Assembly (NCBI GenBank): GCA_019358875.1
Contig: JAHHIF010000011.1
Coordinates: 1-64,000, forward strand
Source: Symplocastrum torsivum CPER-KK1
GTDB lineage: Bacteria; Cyanobacteriota; Cyanobacteriia; Cyanobacteriales; Coleofasciculaceae
Reading direction: 5' to 3'
Length of the DNA stretch: 64,000 nucleotides
The notes beneath the pieces were generated by a model. That model searched no databases and had not been told where the DNA came from. It saw only the letters and a program-made list of their open reading frames with translations. The first letter of the stretch is position 1, and every line of letters starts with the position of its first letter. Below are positions 35,264 through 43,589 of the stretch, piece after piece. The translations under genes and the position numbers were made by a program.

Positions 35264-35903
35264 TTGGTACCTTATTTTCTTGCAATTCCCTAAGCGCAGG
35301 CTTTATGTCAGGGTGAGCGCTTCCGCACGTGCTCTCGTAGGTATACCAGTATCCCTTAAGGTTCTTTCCCTTTTTGCTGTGTGACTTGCTGTACGAGTTG
35401 AGGATAAGCCCGTCATGGTCATTGACGTTGACGGCTGTAACGATGCAGGTGTACTCTTTTAGCTTTCCCTCTTCATCTTCATCTATTTCTGTGTAGTATC
35501 CAATAACGACAGATCTCACATCAGGGAATAGCATAGTCTTCTTGTTTAGAACTTTGAGAAGACGACTGAGTTCCTCATCTGGTTGTGTAGCCTTCCTAGC
35601 ATACGTTTTGACCCGGCTGTAGTTAAGGTGGGGTTTGAACAGGTCAATGTATAGCTGCTCTTTTTCGTTAAGTTGCTCGGATGGAAAGAATTGCCAGTAA
35701 ATCTTGTATAACCGTTTATTGTTGGTACGGCTTAATTGTTGATATCTGTGGTGTCCTCTAGCTTTCCATCGAGCGTTGAGGTTTACGGACTGCCCAACAT
35801 ACCAGACTTGTTCTTCTGTGTCCACAACCACGTAGATGCCTGGTTTAGTGGGTAATTGTTCGCGTTGCGTTAGTGGAAGACTAGACCACGCTTTCCATTT
35901 CAT
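35244..35903 (-). CDS. GIY-YIG nuclease-domain protein
   Basis: 219 residues. The GIY-YIG core is at about 22-100: KPGIYVVVDTEEQVWYVGQSVNLNARWKARGH with G-I-Y, Y-V-G and the conserved Arg, and a Glu in LNEKEQLYIDLFKPHLNYS. The C-terminal 110 residues are not recognised. Small GIY-YIG proteins are often mobile or restriction-associated. It appears intact amid decayed genes. The DNA end overlaps the transposase remnant, suggesting an insertion nearby. Confidence 0.82.
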   Translation of the reverse strand: MKWKAWSSLPLTQREQLPTKPGIYVVVDTEEQVWYVGQSVNLNARWKARGHHRYQQLSRTNNKRLYKIYWQFFPSEQLNEKEQLYIDLFKPHLNYSRVKTYARKATQPDEELSRLLKVLNKKTMLFPDVRSVVIGYYTEIDEDEEGKLKEYTCIVTAVNVNDHDGLILNSYSKSHSKKGKNLKGYWYTYESTCGSAHPDIKPALRELQENKVPINRGQS

Positions 35904-36038
35904 CAGGAAACCATCTCCTTAGCATATGTCCTGTGCAACATAGCTGCACAGCAAGGAGTACCTCCTCATCAATAGATTAAATAGATTATCCAGAGAGTTG
36001 CTATCTCTAACTCACAATGGATTGCAGTTTGCTACAAA

Positions 36039-36200
36039 ATGGGACTAAATGCAGAAGAAATTTTCGAGCGGATGGGTACTTTGCCCTTTGCTCAGATTTA
36101 TGCAGCTTTGACCTATTACCATGCCAACCGAGAAGAAATTGAAGCTTATCTGACTGCTGAGAAAGCAACCGATACTCACTTGCGTAAACACTCAGTTCTT
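36039..36200 (+). pseudogene. C-terminal fragment of a DUF433-family protein
   Basis: The frame starts GLNAEEIFERMGTLPFAQIYAALTYYHANREEIEAYL, which is the second half of DUF433 proteins (antitoxin-like, helix-turn-helix). The N-terminal half (G-x-P-x-I-x-G-T/H-R) is absent upstream. The frame stays open to 36365, but past about 36200 it runs into a dispersed palindrome and loses family character. No toxin partner is visible. Confidence 0.6.
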
Positions 36201-36233
36201 TTGAACCTTAGCAAGCTGTTTGAATGTACACAT

Positions 36234-36264
36234 TGTAGAGACGTTCCGGCGGAACGTCTCTACA
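36234..36264. repeat. palindromic dispersed repeat (TGTAGAGACGTTCC hairpin)
   Basis: TGTAGAGACGTTCC and GGAACGTCTCTACA form a perfect 14-bp stem around GGC. This palindrome is widespread between cyanobacterial genes. Here it interrupts the DUF433-derived frame, so it may have inserted into the remnant. Confidence 0.75.
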
Positions 36265-36622
36265 GGATTTCTCTATCTTGCTACGCTGCGTTTAGCGGCT
36301 TTTGGTTCGCTGACATTCAGCCTTTAGTATTAAGTTTGGATTTTAAAAACCTGGCTTTCCACTGATTTTTCAACAGGAAGACTTGCCCTACTCTTGAAAG
36401 AGTCGCTCAGTTTGGTTGGTAAGGCACCACATCCCAAAAGCAAGAAATTGTTGTTTGAGTAGCAAATTATAGCGACAGCCCAAATTAAAATTCAGTGATT
36501 TCTCGTAAATCTCGCTCGACAGGCTGTAAACCCAAAGCAGCCCTTTACAAGTTTTCCCTTTGCATCTAGCTCTGGGAATATGTCACGATAGCTCTGGCAA
36601 ATTCTTTTTTTGTGTTCCTTCC

Positions 36623-37537
36623 ATGTCCATGTTGGTGCAAACATCTACCGCTGTTCAACCCTTCCTCGGCTCAGACATTAAATCCTCCTATGAAGCTTCG
36701 CGAGTGGTCATTTTACCGATTCCCTACGAAGCAACAACGACATACCGGAAAGGCTGTGAAAATGGACCAGATGCTCTTTTAGAAGCGTCGGTGCAACTGG
36801 AATATTACGATGATGAGTTAGACCGGGAAACCTGTTGGGATGCCCGGATTTACACTCACTCTTCAATTGCTGATACCCGTGATGGGCAATCGGTTTCTGC
36901 GGAAAAGATGCTCAGTGTCACTCGTGATACAGTGTCTCAGCTAATTCAAGATGACAAGTTTGTGATTGCTCTAGGTGGGGAACATAGCATCACAACGGGG
37001 ATTGTTGATGCTTACCGTCTCGCCTCTTCAGAACCCTTTACGGTGATTCAAATTGATGCTCACGGTGATATGCGCCATGAGTACGAAGGCTCAATCCACA
37101 ACCATGCTTGTGTAATGCGCCGGATTTTGGATATGGGATTGCCGACGCTGCCAATAGCAATTCGTGCTGTTTGCAAAGAAGAAGCCGATTTGATTAAGGA
37201 AAAGTCGATCTCAGTGATTTGGGCGCGGGAGATTGCGAAAGATCCAGATTGGATCGAAAAAGCGATCGCACGGATCTCGACTGAACGAGTATTTATTACT
37301 ATTGACTTGGATGGAATTGACCCAGCCCTCATTCCTGGTGTCGGTACGCCAGAACCCGGAGGACTAAACTGGTACGCTCTGACTACCTTTCTTCGACGAG
37401 TCTTTGAAACTCATCAAGTTATTGGTTGTGATGTTATGGAACTCGCTCCTCTTGGTGATTCTGTTGTCTCTCAATTTACTGCCGCAAAGCTGGTTTATAA
37501 GTTGATTGGCTATCAAGTTACTACAAAAGGCTGGTAG
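36623..37537 (+). CDS. speB: agmatinase (ureohydrolase family)
   Basis: Hydrolyses agmatine to putrescine and urea, or a related guanidino compound. About 304 residues from the ATG at 36623 (or 36629); an in-frame extension to 36560 is unconserved. Mn ligands: GGEHS, IQIDAHGDMR (D-A-H-G-D) and FITIDLDGIDP (D-L-D-G-I-D). GIGTPEPGG-like GVGTPEPGG and ELAPLGD are typical of the agmatinase branch. It is followed 96 bases on by a redoxin gene. Substrate specificity among ureohydrolases is inferred. Confidence 0.9.
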   Translation: MSMLVQTSTAVQPFLGSDIKSSYEASRVVILPIPYEATTTYRKGCENGPDALLEASVQLEYYDDELDRETCWDARIYTHSSIADTRDGQSVSAEKMLSVTRDTVSQLIQDDKFVIALGGEHSITTGIVDAYRLASSEPFTVIQIDAHGDMRHEYEGSIHNHACVMRRILDMGLPTLPIAIRAVCKEEADLIKEKSISVIWAREIAKDPDWIEKAIARISTERVFITIDLDGIDPALIPGVGTPEPGGLNWYALTTFLRRVFETHQVIGCDVMELAPLGDSVVSQFTAAKLVYKLIGYQVTTKGW

Positions 37538-37633
37538 GAAGATGCCGCAGAAATTCCTGGCAGCAACTTTGCAACCCTTAAATTTTGAGCGGTTTTTCGA
37601 CCTGAGAATTGTTGTTCACCAAAAGCAAGTCCT

Positions 37634-38191
37634 ATGAGTCTCATGGAAAAGACTGGCACTCCCATTGGCAGCTATGCTCCGGATTTTGAATTGCCAGGAA
37701 TTGATGATCAAGTTCACCACCTCTCAAGCTATCTGAGACAGTGGAGTATCGTGGCAGTGGTTTTCATCAGTAACCAATGTCCCTATAGCTGCTCCTATAT
37801 AGACAGGCTCAAACAAATTCAAACGCAGTTTTGTAAGCAGGGCTTTATATTAGTCGCTATCAATGCGATGGATGCTAATCAACATCCAGCAGAGAGCTTT
37901 CAGAATATGAAAAAGTTTGCTCTCGAACGACACTTGAATTTCCCTTATCTCTGGGACCCGACTCAAGACGTAGCTCGTAGCTTTGGAGCGCAGAAGACTC
38001 CTGAGGCATTTCTCATTGATGACTTAGGTATTCTGCGCTACAGCGGTCAAATTGATGATAGTGTTCATCAAGATGCAGACGCTAGGCAGATAACTTATCT
38101 GCAAAACGCGATCGCATTTCTACTCGCTGGAGAGGAGGTTGTGCCCAAATCGACAGAAGTAATCGGTTGCCCTATACAATGGCGACACTAG
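37634..38191 (+). CDS. thioredoxin-like (AhpC/TSA) family protein
   Basis: 185 residues with the fold of the cyanobacterial thioredoxin family proteins: YAPDFELPGIDDQVHHLSSY, VVFISNQCPYSCSYIDRLK with the N-x-C-P-Y motif, then PYLWDPTQDVARSFGAQKTPEAFLID. The usual N-H-C-P-Y-V-K is changed to NQCPYSCSY, giving a second Cys close by. Predicted cytoplasmic thiol oxidoreductase; partner unknown. Confidence 0.85.
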   Translation: MSLMEKTGTPIGSYAPDFELPGIDDQVHHLSSYLRQWSIVAVVFISNQCPYSCSYIDRLKQIQTQFCKQGFILVAINAMDANQHPAESFQNMKKFALERHLNFPYLWDPTQDVARSFGAQKTPEAFLIDDLGILRYSGQIDDSVHQDADARQITYLQNAIAFLLAGEEVVPKSTEVIGCPIQWRH

Positions 38192-38267
38192 ACAACCAAC
38201 TAGAGACATAAAACCGTTGTCCTGTTATCTTATGTGGATGGCAATCTGAGAAAAGAAGAGTCGTAGC

Positions 38268-38996
38268 ATGGGGATTAAATACCGACGGGTTTTACTAAAG
38301 TTGAGCGGTGAAGCCTTGATGGGCGGACTAGGCTACGGCATTGACGCAAGCATAGTTCAAGACATTGCGGCGGAAGTTGCAGAGGTTGTGGGCGATGGAG
38401 TCCAAATGGCAATTGTTGTCGGTGGAGGCAACATTTTTCGAGGCATAAAAGCCTCTGCCGCAGGGATGGATCGAGCAACGGCTGACTACATTGGGATGAT
38501 CGCCACAGTGATGAATGCCATGACTCTACAAGATGGTCTAGAGCAAATCGGCATACCAACGCGAGTGCAAACTGCGATCGCTATGCAAGAAGTCGCTGAA
38601 CCCTATATCCGGCGTCGGGCTATCCGCCATCTAGAAAAAGGACGGGTCGTGATTTTTGGCGCAGGAAGTGGGAATCCGTTCTTCACTACTGATACAACGG
38701 CTGCCTTGAGAGCCGCAGAAATTGACGCGGAAGTCATCTTCAAGGCAACAAAAGTTGATGGAATTTATGACTCTGACCCGAAGACCAATCCAAATGCTCG
38801 TCGCTTTCAGACCCTAACTTATGGACATGTCCTCACTCATGACTTGCGAGTGATGGACAGCACTGCGATCGCATTATGTAAAGAAAATAATATTCCAATT
38901 ATGGTATTTGATCTTACGGTGCGGGGTAACATCCACCGCGCTGTTAAGGGAGAAGCTGTTGGAACAATTGTGGGAGGTTCTTGTGAAGTTAGCTGA
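38268..38996 (+). CDS. pyrH: UMP kinase
   Basis: Phosphorylates UMP to UDP in pyrimidine synthesis. 242 residues, the family length, starting [19 protein letters not shown]; glycine-rich [22 protein letters not shown], and [12 protein letters not shown] (Asp of the phosphate site), [13 protein letters not shown]. Its last 14 bases overlap the start of frr, the common bacterial pair linking nucleotide and translation functions. Confidence 0.97.
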   Translation: MGIKYRRVLLKLSGEALMGGLGYGIDASIVQDIAAEVAEVVGDGVQMAIVVGGGNIFRGIKASAAGMDRATADYIGMIATVMNAMTLQDGLEQIGIPTRVQTAIAMQEVAEPYIRRRAIRHLEKGRVVIFGAGSGNPFFTTDTTAALRAAEIDAEVIFKATKVDGIYDSDPKTNPNARRFQTLTYGHVLTHDLRVMDSTAIALCKENNIPIMVFDLTVRGNIHRAVKGEAVGTIVGGSCEVS

Positions 38997-39531
38997 TGCC
39001 GAAACTAGTATGCAAAAGGCAATTGAGGCAACTCAACGCGCATTCAATACTATTCGCACAGGTCGTGCTAATGCGAGTCTACTTGACCGGGTGCAGGTGG
39101 AATACTACGGTACACCAACACCCCTAAAGTCTTTGGCAAACATTAACACGCCAGATGCTAGTACGATTATGATTCAACCTTACGATAAGACCAGCCTAAA
39201 CCAGATAGAGAAAGCGATTTCCCTGTCCGATATCGGCTTGACCCCAAGCAATGATGGTCAGCTCATTCGGTTGAATATTCCCCCATTAACAAGCGATCGC
39301 CGCAAAGAATTTGTCAAAATGGCGGCAAAATTTGCAGAAGAAGGGAAAGTTTCCGTTCGCAATGTCCGTCGTGATGCTGTTGATTCTGTTCGCAAACAAG
39401 AAAAAAATAGCGAAATTTCTGAGGATGAAGCGAAAGATCTCCAGGATCAGATTCAAAAGCTGACTGATAAGTACACAGCCAAAATTGATGAACTGCTAGC
39501 AGAGAAAGAAAAAGATATTACTACTGTCTAA
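38983..39531 (+). CDS. frr: ribosome recycling factor
   Basis: Releases ribosomes from mRNA after termination, with EF-G. From the GTG at 38983, preceded at a good distance by GGGAGG, the protein has 182 residues, the usual size ([69 protein letters not shown]). An ATG-type start further upstream (38908) would lie deep in pyrH and is rejected. Translation is probably coupled to pyrH by the 14-base overlap. Confidence 0.97.
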   Translation: MKLADAETSMQKAIEATQRAFNTIRTGRANASLLDRVQVEYYGTPTPLKSLANINTPDASTIMIQPYDKTSLNQIEKAISLSDIGLTPSNDGQLIRLNIPPLTSDRRKEFVKMAAKFAEEGKVSVRNVRRDAVDSVRKQEKNSEISEDEAKDLQDQIQKLTDKYTAKIDELLAEKEKDITTV

Positions 39532-39633
39532 CACCAACAACCACAAGTGACTTGCGTCTTCAAGATCGGGTCTTTAACAGCTATGCCCCAGCAAGCCAAT
39601 AGTTAGGGAGTAGGGATAACTTTTCACTAGCAA

Positions 39634-39674
39634 AACTTCAGTCGGCTACCAAGCAAGCTGAAGTTCTGCTTTTT
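39634..39674 (+). terminator. Rho-independent terminator after pyrH-frr
   Basis: AACTTCAG / CTGAAGTT (8 bp) around a 16-base loop, with GC pairs continuing after an internal mismatch, then CTGCTTTTTC. Located 103 bases past the frr stop. Confidence 0.65.
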
Positions 39675-40186
39675 CTGTGACAGGACAAGCTCCCAACCTT
39701 AAAGCGGGGCATGAGCTTACGAATACGAAAATTCATTTTCTCCCACTCCTCTAAGGAGTGTAAAGCTTTTGTGAATCCTATTAGGGAGTTACCTGAAAAT
39801 TTTGCACTCTATGTAACTATTGAAGTTGCAGTACTGATGATTTAGTTAGGTCAGCTAACTAAAGGAAGACCATGCAGATGACATCCAAAAAATACGGATA
39901 TCATGGTGAAACCCTTGGAAAGATAAGAACACCCTAGACTTGGATTAATTTCAAAAGTTTAAACGGGAAAACCTACCTAGTACTGAACTGATGAGAGAGG
40001 AATCGCTCAAAATAGCTAGTCTACAGCGTTTATCAGTGAGCTTTAAACCAGCATTTAACCTCTCAAAAATTTTCTGTTTACTAATCTACTCAATCAATTA
40101 AATATATCGGGAGTTACAGAAAATATCATCAGCAAAGTTTATCACAATCCAGAAATCAGGCACTTTGACATTTAAGGAGAATTGAA
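39675..40186. other. gene-free stretch before the DUF6918 gene
   Basis: About 500 AT-rich bases without a recognisable RNA or reading frame. The last bases hold the strong ribosome binding site AAGGAG seven bases before the next ATG. No clear -10/-35 pair was found. Confidence 0.4.
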
Positions 40187-40624
40187 ATGGGACTTAGCGA
40201 CGGTCTAAATGATCCGAATAAAAAAGAGAGCGTTGTAGCTGACTGCGTAAAATTGATAGACGAGCAGGTCGCTGCGAAGGGCGGAATTGGCGGACTTGGA
40301 ATGAAAGCCGCTTATGGCACCGTCAAAGGGGTTAGGCCCGGTTATGTTGCATCAGCTATTGATGGGCTTCTGCCCCAAGCCTTTGACGCACTCGATCCCA
40401 TTTGGGCTGAGGGCGCACAGACAGCTGACCCAGTTGGATATCTCACCCAGAACCGTTCTCGTGCGGCGGACGCGCTGCTGGGCATCACCGATGCAAGGAT
40501 CGAGAGAAGCAATAACGGGATTGTGCGAGGTGCATATAACAGATTCCGCAAGTCAGCTAAGAGTGATGTGGAAGAGGCGGTACCGGGCTTAGCCAAGATA
40601 ATCGATAACTACACCAAGGGTTGA
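40187..40624 (+). CDS. DUF6918-like hypothetical protein
   Basis: 145 residues. ESVVADCVKLIDEQVAAKGGIGGLGMKAAYGTVKGVRPGYV and the following helices fit a family of small bacterial proteins (DUF6918 as I recall it) of unknown function, common in actinobacteria and some cyanobacteria. The DNA is noticeably richer in G+C than its flanks and HIP1-free, which could reflect transfer. It has an excellent RBS (AAGGAG) and no membrane segment. Confidence 0.65.
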   Translation: MGLSDGLNDPNKKESVVADCVKLIDEQVAAKGGIGGLGMKAAYGTVKGVRPGYVASAIDGLLPQAFDALDPIWAEGAQTADPVGYLTQNRSRAADALLGITDARIERSNNGIVRGAYNRFRKSAKSDVEEAVPGLAKIIDNYTKG

Positions 40625-40779
40625 ATGAAACTGATCTATGAGTGGTCGGAAACTGCACTAGAGATGTAGTGAACCGTGACTTCAAGCGCCTCAACCCTGC
40701 AACTGTTAGGGTTGAGCTATACCAAGCCGCCCAGGTCAGATGAATGCTACAGTACTGCCAGGAGTAAAGCATAAGCGCA

Positions 40780-41913
40780 ATGTTTGACTGTATCATCGTG
40801 GGGGCTGGTCCTGCTGGTGGCACTGCTGCCTATCACCTCGCTAAGCGTGGGCGGTCTGTAGTGGTTCTGGAAAAAGAATCTTTACCTCGATATAAGCCTT
40901 GTGGTGGCGGAGTTTCACCGATAGTGCAACAGTGGTTTGATTTTGACTTTTCCCCCGCCGTATCTGTGAAAGCGGATGAAATTCGCTACACATGGAAGAT
41001 GGGTGACCCGGTGGATGTGAAATTAGAGAAGAACGAATCAGTATGGATGGTACGGAGGGATGTTTTCGACCACTTTTTAGTCAAGCAAGCGCAAAAACAG
41101 GGTGCTGAACTCCGCACTCAAACAGCAGTGACTGGCATTGAATTTAAAGGCAATGCTTGGCAGGTAAACACAGTTAATGAACCTGTTGAAGGTCGCTATA
41201 TTATTGCTGCTGACGGGGCAAAGGGACCAATGGCAAGATGGCTCGGATTCCAGAATCGCAAGCGACGTATGGCAGGAGCGATAGAGATAGAAACCCCCGC
41301 TCCAAGAGACCAAGAGCCGATAGTTCACTTTGACTTCGGTCTGGTTAAAAATGGCTACATCTGGAATTTCCCCAAAGCAGACGGTTACTCCATTGGGATT
41401 GGGAATTTCCGAGGCGGTGGCGCTCAAGACCTTAAAGGAATGGTAGCTGAGTATGCCAAGCAGTTCGACATCGATCTCAATGCGTATAACCAGTATGGTC
41501 ATGGGATCTGCCTGTGGGATGGTAATCAGAAGCTACACACCCAAAATGCTGTTTTAGCGGGGGAAACTGCATGTGTCGTCGATCCGTTCACGGCTGAAGG
41601 AATTCGCCCTTCCATATTTAGCGGTTTGAAAGCGGCTGAGGCAATTGACAAGGCTTTAGCGGGTGAGAACGATGCCTTGGAGAAATATACCGAGGTGATT
41701 AGCGAGGAATGGGGAAGCGATATGGTGTGGGCGAAACGCTTAGCTGGAGCCTTCTACAGTATTCCTCATGTTGGCTACAAAGTCGGTATTAAGCGACCAA
41801 CTGCTACTCAATCGATGCTCAAGATTCTGTGCGGAGAATTACGCTATTCAGATGTAGCCAATCGTGCCCTCAAGCGATTGGGAGGCGGCTTCATACCAGG
41901 AATGGGGGGGTGA
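40780..41913 (+). CDS. geranylgeranyl-reductase family FAD-dependent oxidoreductase
   Basis: 377 residues. N-terminal FAD Rossmann motif IVGAGPAGGTAAYHLAKRG, the PCGGGVSP motif of the geranylgeranyl reductase family, a central WMVRRDVFDHFL, and the C-terminal GETACVVDPFTAEGIRPSIFSG (second FAD-binding motif). It differs from the bona fide ChlP (which begins VAVVGSGPAGS and is about 400 residues), so it is a paralogue that may saturate isoprenoid chains of lipids or quinones. Location just after pyrH-frr is seen in several cyanobacteria. Confidence 0.88.
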   Translation: MFDCIIVGAGPAGGTAAYHLAKRGRSVVVLEKESLPRYKPCGGGVSPIVQQWFDFDFSPAVSVKADEIRYTWKMGDPVDVKLEKNESVWMVRRDVFDHFLVKQAQKQGAELRTQTAVTGIEFKGNAWQVNTVNEPVEGRYIIAADGAKGPMARWLGFQNRKRRMAGAIEIETPAPRDQEPIVHFDFGLVKNGYIWNFPKADGYSIGIGNFRGGGAQDLKGMVAEYAKQFDIDLNAYNQYGHGICLWDGNQKLHTQNAVLAGETACVVDPFTAEGIRPSIFSGLKAAEAIDKALAGENDALEKYTEVISEEWGSDMVWAKRLAGAFYSIPHVGYKVGIKRPTATQSMLKILCGELRYSDVANRALKRLGGGFIPGMGG

Positions 41914-42004
41914 AATGTTTTTAATTCCTTATTCTAGGCGAGGAGCTTTGCTTTCTGGGGAGAAAGAGGCTGATAGGCTAGTAGCATTAACCATTCTTTA
42001 AGTT

Positions 42005-42115
42005 ATGGAAAATACTGATTTACTCAATGGCATTGCAGGGGGTTTAGCGATCGCAATTTTCATTGGCGGTTTGTTGATGATGTTCACCAGCGTTTGGACA
42101 ACTAAGAAAAAATAA
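42005..42115 (+). CDS. 36-residue single-helix membrane peptide (hypothetical)
   Basis: Reads MENTDLLNGIAGGLAI, continues through a hydrophobic helix (about 10-29) and ends in TTKKK. The length and N-out/Lys-tail layout are like the tiny subunits of thylakoid complexes, but it matches none of the PsbX/Y/J/K, PetN/M/G or Psa peptides I know. Weak RBS. A terminator follows at 42235. Confidence 0.55.
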   Translation: MENTDLLNGIAGGLAIAIFIGGLLMMFTSVWTTKKK

Positions 42116-42234
42116 ACACTTAATCCCATTGCTGTTGACCAAACATGGGGTGGTTACCAAAACCGTTACCAGCATCTTCCCCCTAGCCAGTTACCTCTAC
42201 AATTCAATGTAAGTTAAGACTCCTCATGCCGAAC

Positions 42235-42264
42235 GCCGTGGAACTCCCAGTACCACGGCTTTTT
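42235..42264 (+). terminator. Rho-independent terminator after the small membrane peptide gene
   Basis: GCCGTGG / CCACGGC (7 bp) with an 11-base loop and TTTTTG directly after. Correct orientation for the plus-strand genes to its left. Confidence 0.75.
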
Positions 42265-42309
42265 GTTTCTCGTTTCTTATCGTGACTTAACACTCAACGC
42301 TTTTTAGGT

Positions 42310-43149
42310 TCAAGTAGGGGACGATTCCACTGGTAAAATCTCCAGTTGATAACGATAGAGAGCGACTGGTTTCCCCTGAGCTTTAAAATAATCAGCGTCT
42401 TGAGGTGAGAGGTAAATGGCAGTTATCTGCAATGCCTCGATCGCTAAATTAGGCAATTGTCGTAGTTGATAAGCTGTCGTTGTCTCAACTTCGTTGAAAT
42501 AAGGCTGAGTTGTGCCTCGAAAGACTTGGGTTGAAACCTCTGTGGCAATAAACTGATCAGAGCTTGGCGTTTCACTTGCTCGACCTGTAACCACTGAGAT
42601 TAACTGGTGTCCATTGCGTAAAGCCGTAATTTGGCGATTTGGCGAATTAGGATCAACCTTAACAGAGCGAATTATGCGATCGCCCAGATAAGCTTTGGAA
42701 ATATTCAACCCATTGAAGGCTCGGTCTGCTACTACAGCAGGAGTATTAGGTTTTACGAAAGAGTTACCTCGAAAGCTACCCTGTGGGATAGAGGGGAGGA
42801 AAGGAAGAACGCGATCGCTCATCGCTGATATTGAATCATTAACCGCTTGAAACCGTACCAAAAAATTCACAGGTTGATTCAGATAGCGGCGATTACTTTC
42901 AAACCCTGGCGTTACTAGCTCTGGTGCTAAAGGTGCTACCTGAGCGACTAACGTGCTAGTGACTTTCCAAGTGCCTTCCATCCAATCTGGATACAGCAAA
43001 TCCCCATCAGCCATGCTAACAGGGGGTTTACTCTCCCAATAGGGAAACTGCGTTAACCGCTCAGCCAATTGTCCTGCTTGTGCCTCACCACTGCAGAGCA
43101 GCAAAACCAAAATCAAGCATGAACCCCAAATGAATCTTACAATTGCCAC
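42310..43149 (-). CDS. DUF6816-like protein with signal peptide
   Basis: 279 residues from the GTG at 43149, which gives a clean signal peptide (VAIVRFIWGSCLILVLLLC, cleavage near GEAQA); a TTG at 43191 would add 14 residues before it. The mature protein has FPYWESKPPV, YPDWMEGTWKVTSTL, NGLNISKAYLGD and VALYRYQLEI, features of a family shared by cyanobacteria and plant thylakoid lumen proteins that I recall as DUF6816. Likely lumenal or periplasmic; function unknown. Confidence 0.7.
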   Translation of the reverse strand: MAIVRFIWGSCLILVLLLCSGEAQAGQLAERLTQFPYWESKPPVSMADGDLLYPDWMEGTWKVTSTLVAQVAPLAPELVTPGFESNRRYLNQPVNFLVRFQAVNDSISAMSDRVLPFLPSIPQGSFRGNSFVKPNTPAVVADRAFNGLNISKAYLGDRIIRSVKVDPNSPNRQITALRNGHQLISVVTGRASETPSSDQFIATEVSTQVFRGTTQPYFNEVETTTAYQLRQLPNLAIEALQITAIYLSPQDADYFKAQGKPVALYRYQLEILPVESSPT

Positions 43150-43191
43150 AACTTGGTCAACGCCTCTAAATACTTGCCTAGCTCTAACCAA

Positions 43192-43589
43192 TTATTCAAT
43201 AGTGCAGTTCGAGAGTTCTACCAGCTTATGAAAATCTCTTAAAGAGGATGACCATAAGACTGAGTTTATGAAGATTTAGTGAAGTTACTAAACATCCCTG
43301 AAAGTCTGGTATTAGTAAATTGTGTTGATGTTTATAAAATTCGGGAGATGCTAGTCAGCACCTAATTTGGGGTGTATTTCTGGGTTTAAATGTAGCCGTA
43401 GACAGAAGAGTTGACTAACAGATAGCTGTATAGTCTTTTCCTTAGCTTTAAATAGACTGCATTACAGATAAACTCAAAAAGGCAATTCTGCTTGCTTTTA
43501 GTAGTTTCCTGGTGCCTAGTCGTATCAGTGATAGTAACTCGCCAGCAGTAGAGAAAGCTAACATTTTCCAGGCACCTTTCCTTTAAAAA
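43192..43589. other. divergent promoter region upstream of the haemagglutinin-CHAT gene
   Basis: About 400 bases between two divergent genes. No inverted repeat or consensus promoter is convincing. A minus-strand frame (43386-43796) overlaps the start of the big gene and is taken as chance. Confidence 0.35.

Noticed and set aside
36201..36365. Continuation of the DUF433-like frame
   Set aside because: The codons run through a palindromic repeat and then through sequence lacking family character; I treat it as read-through of a remnant.
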